A stretch of 64,000 bases of DNA from Rhodospirillales bacterium (GTDB lineage: Bacteria; Pseudomonadota; Alphaproteobacteria; Micavibrionales; Micavibrionaceae), in assembly GCA_020638175.1 (NCBI GenBank), contig JACKJA010000002.1, forward strand, positions 1,302,001-1,366,000, in the 5' to 3' direction. Positions 59,189 to 64,000 of this stretch are shown piece after piece. The notes under the pieces are model-generated. The model was not told where the DNA came from, did not search any database, and worked only from the letters and a program-made list of their open reading frames with translations. The first letter of the stretch is position 1, and each line of letters starts with the position of its first letter. The translations under genes and the position numbers were made by a program.

Positions 59189-60157
59189 ATGTCGATTCTT
59201 AATGATAAGGCCGCTTTTTCCGGCCACATATACCGGATTCTGATGGACAAAGCATCCCTCGCCGGAGAGGAAACTGACGGCATGCGCCTGCTGCAACTGC
59301 TGGCCGGGATTATGATTGAAACCCTTTTGCTGTTTGATGAGCCTGACGCCGGGCTGGAGGCAACCAAAGCCCGTCTGGAAGATATGCTGGGCTGTGGTCC
59401 TCTCGAAGGGCCGCTGGGCGAAAAAGCGCTGCCGCCGCCTTATATCATCGACTATGAAACCGAGCAGGGCCGCATGATGGCGCGGGAGCTGTTCGAGGAA
59501 TGGCTGGATTGCGCCTACGAATTCCATGATGTGCTTTTGAACCTGACTCACAATGTTATGTTGCGTCTGGAGCAGGACGGCCAGTCCCGCGCGGAAACCT
59601 TCCGCTTGTATATTGAATGCGCGACGCGCTGCCTGAGCTATGAAATCGCGGCGCAGGAATTATGCGACATCGTAATTGAAAAGAAACTGATGAAGGAAGG
59701 CTGGAATCTCGCGGAAAGCGTCAGCGGACTGAGCGCGGTTGCCGGTCGTTGTCTGGCCTTGTCTCAAAATGCCTGCCAGCTTTTCAATGTGCCTTCGCTG
59801 CCCGATAAACTCGATCAGGTTGCCTATGTGATGACACAGGAAGCGACACGTCTGGGGATTCCCGCCGGATCGGACTGGCGGTTTGGTTTGGCGGCCAATG
59901 ATTGCCTGACCAGCGCGCCCTATGATTTGATTCACTCGCTGGAGCCGGCTTGCCGGGAATTTTTCCGGGTCATGAAGATGGGGAATTTAATGGACCAGTC
60001 AGTCGCCTGCGCCAAAGCGGCCGGACGTATGCTGGCTGTAGCGGCGGGCGGCGAAGAGCCGGATCTGGAGCCGGTCATTGCAAAACCGTTGGCGATGGCG
60101 GCGATGACCGATACCTATCGCACGGTTTGTGGAGAAGGCGCGATCCTCTCTTGCTAA
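59189..60157 (+). CDS. Unrecognised soluble protein upstream of fabA
   Basis: 322 residues, mostly helical by composition, with no signal or membrane segment. Repeated patterns such as MRLLQLLAGIMIETLLLF, ELFEEWLDCAYEFHDVLLNL and YEIAAQELCDIVIEKKLM suggest a bundle. Nine or so cysteines are scattered (LGCGPL, CATRCL, ELCDI, NACQLF, GRCLA). I do not recognise the family. In many alphaproteobacteria irr or another regulator stands upstream of fabA; here this gene takes that place. The gap to fabA is about 50 bases. Confidence 0.5.
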   Translation: MSILNDKAAFSGHIYRILMDKASLAGEETDGMRLLQLLAGIMIETLLLFDEPDAGLEATKARLEDMLGCGPLEGPLGEKALPPPYIIDYETEQGRMMARELFEEWLDCAYEFHDVLLNLTHNVMLRLEQDGQSRAETFRLYIECATRCLSYEIAAQELCDIVIEKKLMKEGWNLAESVSGLSAVAGRCLALSQNACQLFNVPSLPDKLDQVAYVMTQEATRLGIPAGSDWRFGLAANDCLTSAPYDLIHSLEPACREFFRVMKMGNLMDQSVACAKAAGRMLAVAAGGEEPDLEPVIAKPLAMAAMTDTYRTVCGEGAILSC

Positions 60158-60206
60158 GGTGGTTATATGGTCGTATAACGGGGCCATGCAACCACTAACA
60201 GCCGAA

Positions 60207-60734
60207 ATGCCTATGACCTTTACACCGAAATCAAGCTATAGCTACGATGATATTATTTCCTGCGGCCACGGGGAATTGTTTGGCCCCGGAAATGCTCGCC
60301 TGCCTTTGCCGCCGATGCTGATGTTCGATCGCATTACGAACATTTCTGCGGAAGGTGGTGCCTATGGCAAGGGCGAACTGACCGCCGAATTTGATATCAA
60401 GCCCGACCTCTGGTTCTTTGAGTGCCACTTTGAAAGCGATCCGGTGATGCCGGGCTGTCTGGGTCTGGATGCCGTTTGGCAACTCCTTGGCTTTTATCTG
60501 GGGTGGACCGGCGCGCCGGGATCGGGCCGGGCGCTGGGGCTGGGCGAATTGAAATTCACCGGCCAGGTCTTGCCGGAAACAAAGCTCGTACAATATCATC
60601 TGGACATCAAACGCGTGATTAACCGCCGCTTGGTTCTGGGGATTGCCGACGGGCAGGTTATTGCTGATGGCGAAGTCATTTATGAAGCCAAAGACCTGAA
60701 AGTCGGCCTGTTCGATAATCCAAGAGCAATGTGA
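60207..60734 (+). CDS. fabA: 3-hydroxydecanoyl-ACP dehydratase/isomerase
   Basis: 175 residues. Makes the trans-2 and cis-3 decenoyl-ACP intermediate for unsaturated fatty acids. The active-site histidine is in CHFESDPVMPG and the aspartate in GCLGLDAVWQLLGF; SCGHGELFGPGNARLPLPP is the N-terminal signature. The start is placed at ATG 60207 by family length (172 in E. coli); ATG 60186, with GGGG just upstream, would add seven residues. It is the first gene of a fabA-fabB-fabI operon. Confidence 0.92.
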   Translation: MPMTFTPKSSYSYDDIISCGHGELFGPGNARLPLPPMLMFDRITNISAEGGAYGKGELTAEFDIKPDLWFFECHFESDPVMPGCLGLDAVWQLLGFYLGWTGAPGSGRALGLGELKFTGQVLPETKLVQYHLDIKRVINRRLVLGIADGQVIADGEVIYEAKDLKVGLFDNPRAM

Positions 60735-60741
60735 GGTTCAC

Positions 60742-61986
60742 ATGAGTGACTTACCGCAAGGGCGCCGGGTTGTTGTGACCGGCATGGGCATTGTGTCCTG
60801 TATCGGGAATAACGTGTCCGAGGTTCTGGAATCTCTGAAGGCTGGAAAATCAGGGATAACCTTTTCTCCGGAATATGCGGAAATGGGCTTTCGCTCCCAT
60901 GTTCACGGCAAGCCGGATATCGATCCATCCGAACATATCGACAAGAAATTCTACCGCTTTATGGGCGATGCCGCGGCATACAACTATATTGCCATGGAGC
61001 AAGCCATCGCGGATTCAGGGCTTGAGACTTCCGATGTTGTAAATGAACGCACAGGCGTTATCGTTGGCTCAGGCGGTCCCTCGACACGGGCGCAGGTTCT
61101 GGCAGCCGACATCGCCCGCGAGAAATCACCCAAACGTGTTGGTCCGTTTGCCGTGCCGAAATGCATGTGCTCCACAACGTCGGCCAATATGGCGACGGCC
61201 TTCCAGATCAAAGGGGTGAACTATACGATTTCCTCGGCCTGTTCGACGTCAGCACACTGCATCGGTGATGCGGCAGACCAAATCCGTTTTGGCCGTCAAG
61301 ATGTGATGTTTGCTGGTGGCGGTGAGGAGCTCGACTGGACGTTATCTGTCTTGTTTGATGCCATGGGCGCGATGTCGTCCAAATACAACGATACACCGGA
61401 AAAAGCGGCCCGCGCCTATGATGCCAACCGCGACGGTTTTGTGATTGCCGGCGGCGGCGGTGTGTTGGTTCTGGAGGAACTGGAACATGCCAAAGCCCGC
61501 GGCGCTAAAATTTATGCCGAAGTGACCGGTTACGGCGCCACGTCCGACGGGGCCGATATGGTGGCGCCGAGCGGCGAGGGTGCTGTGCGTTGCATGAAAC
61601 AAGCGCTGTCCACCGTCAAAACCCCGGTGACCTATATCAACAGCCACGGCACATCAACCCCGGTTGGCGATATTACAGAGCTGAACGCTATTCGCGAAGT
61701 TTTCGGCGGCGCGGACAAAGATCTGCCGCACATTAGTGCAACCAAGTCGATGACCGGACACTCTCTCGGCGCGACGGGCGTACAGGAAGCGATTTATTCG
61801 CTGTTGATGATGAAACATAACTTTGTTGCGCCCAGTATCAACGTTGAAACCCCGGATGAAGCCGTGGGCGATGCGCCGGTTGCAAAAACCAGAATCGATA
61901 ATGTCGATCACCAGACCGTGATTTCCAACAGTTTTGGCTTTGGTGGCACGAACTGCACATTGGCCATGAGTAAGTTTGAAGAGTAA
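60742..61986 (+). CDS. fabB: 3-oxoacyl-ACP synthase I (KAS I)
   Basis: 414 residues. Condenses unsaturated acyl-ACP with malonyl-ACP. The cysteine nucleophile in ISSACSTSAHCIG, the histidines in NSHGTSTPVGD and MTGHSLGATG form the catalytic set. It follows fabA by seven bases, the standard alphaproteobacterial pair for unsaturated fatty-acid synthesis. Confidence 0.95.
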   Translation: MSDLPQGRRVVVTGMGIVSCIGNNVSEVLESLKAGKSGITFSPEYAEMGFRSHVHGKPDIDPSEHIDKKFYRFMGDAAAYNYIAMEQAIADSGLETSDVVNERTGVIVGSGGPSTRAQVLAADIAREKSPKRVGPFAVPKCMCSTTSANMATAFQIKGVNYTISSACSTSAHCIGDAADQIRFGRQDVMFAGGGEELDWTLSVLFDAMGAMSSKYNDTPEKAARAYDANRDGFVIAGGGGVLVLEELEHAKARGAKIYAEVTGYGATSDGADMVAPSGEGAVRCMKQALSTVKTPVTYINSHGTSTPVGDITELNAIREVFGGADKDLPHISATKSMTGHSLGATGVQEAIYSLLMMKHNFVAPSINVETPDEAVGDAPVAKTRIDNVDHQTVISNSFGFGGTNCTLAMSKFEE

Positions 61987-61992
61987 AGAAAA

Positions 61993-62808
61993 ATGACGGA
62001 AGCAATATCAAATATCATGAAAGGTAAACGCGGGCTTGTGATGGGCGTCGCGAATGACAAGTCGATTGCCTGGGGGATGGCACGCACGCTGCACCAGCAC
62101 GGCGCGGAACTGGCGTTTACCTACCAGGGCGAAGCGTTTGAAAAACGGGTTCGTCCGCTGGCCGAAGGGATCGGCAGCGACTTTCTGATCGAATGCGATG
62201 TTTCCGATGAAGACAATCTGGATCAGGTCTTTGGCGAAATTGAAAAGAAATGGGGCAAACTGGATTTCCTGATCCACGCAATCGCGTATTCGGACAAGGA
62301 AGAGCTGAAAGGCCGTTATGTTGATACATCCCTCGGCAATTTCCTGAACTCTATGCATATCTCCTGCTACTCTTTTACCTCGATCATGCGCCGGGCGGCG
62401 CCGTTGATGAGCGAAGGCGGAAGCGCGGTGACCCTGACATATTATGGCGCGGAAAAAGCCATGCCGAATTACAACGTGATGGGTGTGGCCAAAGCCGCGC
62501 TGGAGGCATCCGTACGCTATCTGGCCGCTGATCTGGGACCGCAAGGTGTGCGCGTGAATGCGATTTCCGCCGGGCCGATGCGGACACTGGCGGGATCTGC
62601 GATCGGCAGCGCCCGCACGACGTTCCGTTACTGCAATGCGACCAGTCCGCTGCGGCGGCCGGTAGAGCTGGACGAAATCGGCGGGGCAGGGCTGTACTTG
62701 CTTTCCGATCTCGGCGGGGCGGTGACGGGTGAAGTTCACTATGTCGATGGCGGGTTCAATGCCGTCGGCATGCCGATGCCGGACGTCCTGAAAGAACTGG
62801 CCGGTTAA
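61993..62808 (+). CDS. fabI: Enoyl-ACP reductase (NADH)
   Basis: 271 residues. Last reduction in fatty-acid elongation. The start KGKRGLVMGVANDKSIAWGMA (nucleotide fold) and the active-site block TLTYYGAEKAMPNYNVMGVAKAALEASVRY (Tyr and Lys) are those of FabI. It lies six bases after fabB; ATG 62029 is an alternative start. It is convergent with an unrecognised gene whose stop it overlaps. Confidence 0.94.
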   Translation: MTEAISNIMKGKRGLVMGVANDKSIAWGMARTLHQHGAELAFTYQGEAFEKRVRPLAEGIGSDFLIECDVSDEDNLDQVFGEIEKKWGKLDFLIHAIAYSDKEELKGRYVDTSLGNFLNSMHISCYSFTSIMRRAAPLMSEGGSAVTLTYYGAEKAMPNYNVMGVAKAALEASVRYLAADLGPQGVRVNAISAGPMRTLAGSAIGSARTTFRYCNATSPLRRPVELDEIGGAGLYLLSDLGGAVTGEVHYVDGGFNAVGMPMPDVLKELAG

Positions 62809-63236
62809 GGCGCCAGCTTCTGAACATCTTTATAGGCTTTTCGGGCGCGTTTGTTCGTCGCGGCGACTCGTTCCTCCAGCGATATAATGCATTCGTCTCG
62901 CCGGAAATCGCGGCAGAAAGCATGAGCGTCAGAGACGTCCCGAAAGCCGATAAACAAAATGTCGAGTTCTTTATCAACATGTTCGATATAGCTTATTTTA
63001 AAAGCGTCTCGTTGATGGCGTTCCTGTAGCTTCCAGCCAAAGAAATCGGCAATTTCCTCATTTTTCAAGGTCGCCGTTTCAAAAAACAAAAAATGCCGGT
63101 GCCCCAATATCAGGGAATCTTTAAAATGGTTGGGAAAGTATTGATTATCGGTCAGGCTCTGAAATATTTTTCGGGGTAAACCGCTTGGCTCGCAACCGAC
63201 GTACGTTGCTATCAGGTTATTAAAATCGACCGCCAT
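62805..63236 (-). CDS. Unrecognised small soluble protein
   Basis: 143 residues. Patterns include FKDSLILGHRHFLFFETATL, DFFGWKLQERHQRDAFKISY and VDKELDILFIGFRDVSDAHAF, a mix of strands and helices with several aromatic residues and charged ends. No signal, membrane segment or known motif. ATG 63236, with GAGAG about eight bases upstream, is preferred over TTG 63278. The stop overlaps fabI by four bases on the other strand, and folB is 62 bases upstream of its start. Confidence 0.55.
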   Translation of the reverse strand: MAVDFNNLIATYVGCEPSGLPRKIFQSLTDNQYFPNHFKDSLILGHRHFLFFETATLKNEEIADFFGWKLQERHQRDAFKISYIEHVDKELDILFIGFRDVSDAHAFCRDFRRDECIISLEERVAATNKRARKAYKDVQKLAP

Positions 63237-63297
63237 AAAGCACACTCTCTTGTTATTTTTATGGATAATAAACGCCAAGACGCGGAAAAAGTCAAAA

Positions 63298-63657
63298 TTA
63301 TTTCTCTCGGTATAGCTCTATCTCAGGGATAGAGCCATCTTCGAAGACATCCGGTTTGCCGAGTTTTACGCGGCATCCGGCCACAAGCGGCAGAGACAGG
63401 CAAAAAGACGCCAGCTCATCGCCCAGCGTTTCCAAAAGCTCGGTATGCGGCTTGTCCGGCCAGTGTTTCATGACATAGGCATGAACACGGCTGTAATCGA
63501 TGCAATTCCCTAAATCGGTCGTTGCCCCCGGATCGGCGCCATACAGCTCAACCTCTATGCTCACGCGCTGCTTTTGCAGTTTTTCCCAGTCATTGACCCC
63601 GACCGCCATCGTGACGGTCAGGCTGCGCAGACGCACGATATAGGGAGAATGGTTCAT
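63298..63657 (-). CDS. folB: Dihydroneopterin aldolase
   Basis: 119 residues. Folate pathway enzyme splitting dihydroneopterin. The family pattern is seen in IVRLRSLTVTMAVGVNDWEKLQKQRVSIEVEL, CIDYSRVHAYVMKHW and TELLETLGDELASFC; the start VNDWEK has the typical Glu. The gene is short and complete. It follows the glycerophosphodiesterase stop by three bases. Confidence 0.85.
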   Translation of the reverse strand: MNHSPYIVRLRSLTVTMAVGVNDWEKLQKQRVSIEVELYGADPGATTDLGNCIDYSRVHAYVMKHWPDKPHTELLETLGDELASFCLSLPLVAGCRVKLGKPDVFEDGSIPEIELYREK

Positions 63658-63660
63658 GGC

Positions 63661-64000
63661 CTAGTGAACGCTCAGCAGGTTTTCCTGAATGATGTCAGGT
63701 ACATCGCTAATGACAGAATCGACGCCCCAGCTTTGTAACTGACGACCACGCAGGCCATCGTTAATCGTGTAGACCAAAACGGCTTTTTCTCGATCGATTA
63801 TCTCTTCTATCGTTCCGCGAGAAGCCAGCTTGTCGCTAATGTTGACGGTGGTACAATCAAGATAATCGACGAGCTCGTACCAGTTCTCCGGCATGGCTTC
63901 TCCTGTAATCAAAAGACCGCGATGCCAGTCACCAGCCATATCGCGTGCCGTTTCCAGAGAAACATGCTGGAAGCTGCTAATCAAAAGCCGGTCGTGGTCG
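63661..64000 (-). CDS. Glycerophosphodiester phosphodiesterase family protein (3' part; runs off the window)
   Basis: About 113 residues of the C-terminal part are visible. The order LLISSFQHVSLETARDM, NISDKLASRGTIEEII, KAVLVYTINDGLRGRQLQSWGVDSVISDVP is that of GDPD barrel proteins (GlpQ/UgpQ-like), which hydrolyse glycerophosphodiesters to glycerol 3-phosphate. The N-terminal metal-binding part lies beyond the window, so subtype and catalytic residues cannot be checked. folB follows at once on the same strand. Confidence 0.8.
   Translation of the reverse strand, partial: DHDRLLISSFQHVSLETARDMAGDWHRGLLITGEAMPENWYELVDYLDCTTVNISDKLASRGTIEEIIDREKAVLVYTINDGLRGRQLQSWGVDSVISDVPDIIQENLLSVH

Overview
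The window is a gene-dense, moderately GC-rich bacterial chromosome segment with no phage, insertion sequence, rRNA or CRISPR. The gene set points to an alphaproteobacterium: ftsE-ftsX next to a divergent MJ0042 zinc-ribbon gene, DUF4167 behind prfA-prmC, DUF1491, a Fur/Mur-type regulator without the usual Cys pair, tlpA beside lptM-lysA, and a sufR-B-C-D-S-T operon. A deep-branching Rhodospirillales or Micavibrio-like lineage fits best, but I infer this from gene content and not from a search.

Layout. 1-6.1 kb: 5' part of secA (minus), then a parvulin isomerase, a Nudix hydrolase, a methyltransferase, chorismate mutase and prephenate dehydrogenase (plus). 6.1-9.8 kb: an envelope and division operon on the minus strand (TPR-like exported protein, ftsE, ftsX, DUF218, plsC). 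9.9-16.5 kb: MJ0042 protein, lysA with the tiny lipoprotein gene lptM, a TlpA-like thioredoxin, a pentapeptide-repeat protein, ubiG and lysC. 16.5-21.6 kb: RodZ-like protein, ispG, a PNPOx-fold protein, prfA, prmC, DUF4167. 21.7-28 kb: clpB behind a clear heat-shock promoter, a lipoprotein, a second Mur ligase and a convergent M17 aminopeptidase, then tRNA-Ser(GCT). 28-34.8 kb: a long minus-strand run, gatC-gatA-(exported Cys protein)-gatB-TerD-like-cyclase-EamA transporter-DUF4177-small membrane protein. 34.8-43.6 kb: SpoIIAA-like, ruvX, a PIN-like gene with its own promoter/operator, DUF1508, YgjP-type protease, an unknown, PHA depolymerase, CbiB-like and CobT-like genes, rpmB and a tgt lacking its zinc cysteines. 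43.6-51.3 kb: degenerate GGDEF protein, upp, PAS histidine kinase, fur-type gene, DUF1491, creatininase, prfC, mscL. 51.6-57.5 kb: the suf operon, interrupted between sufB and sufC. 57.5-64 kb: dusA, SH3 protein, an unknown, fabA-fabB-fabI, an unknown, folB and the 3' part of a glycerophosphodiesterase.

The most notable points are these. (1) The sufB-sufC junction carries a 43-residue membrane microprotein and then about 358 bp of inserted DNA flanked by a 16-base copy of the sufC start. The insert begins with a palindromic repeat whose end supplies the likely start codon of a small lipoprotein. (2) Genes commonly found in three conserved alphaproteobacterial neighbourhoods (argJ, hisC, argH) are missing here, and all three belong to arginine or histidine synthesis, which suggests auxotrophy. 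(3) The CbiB-like and CobT-like proteins have both lost signature motifs. (4) Tgt keeps its catalytic aspartates but has lost its CxCxxC zinc site. (5) The PIN-like gene has a perfect -35, a 17-bp spacer and a perfect 9-bp inverted repeat around its -10, which looks autoregulatory. Most of the rest is ordinary housekeeping DNA.
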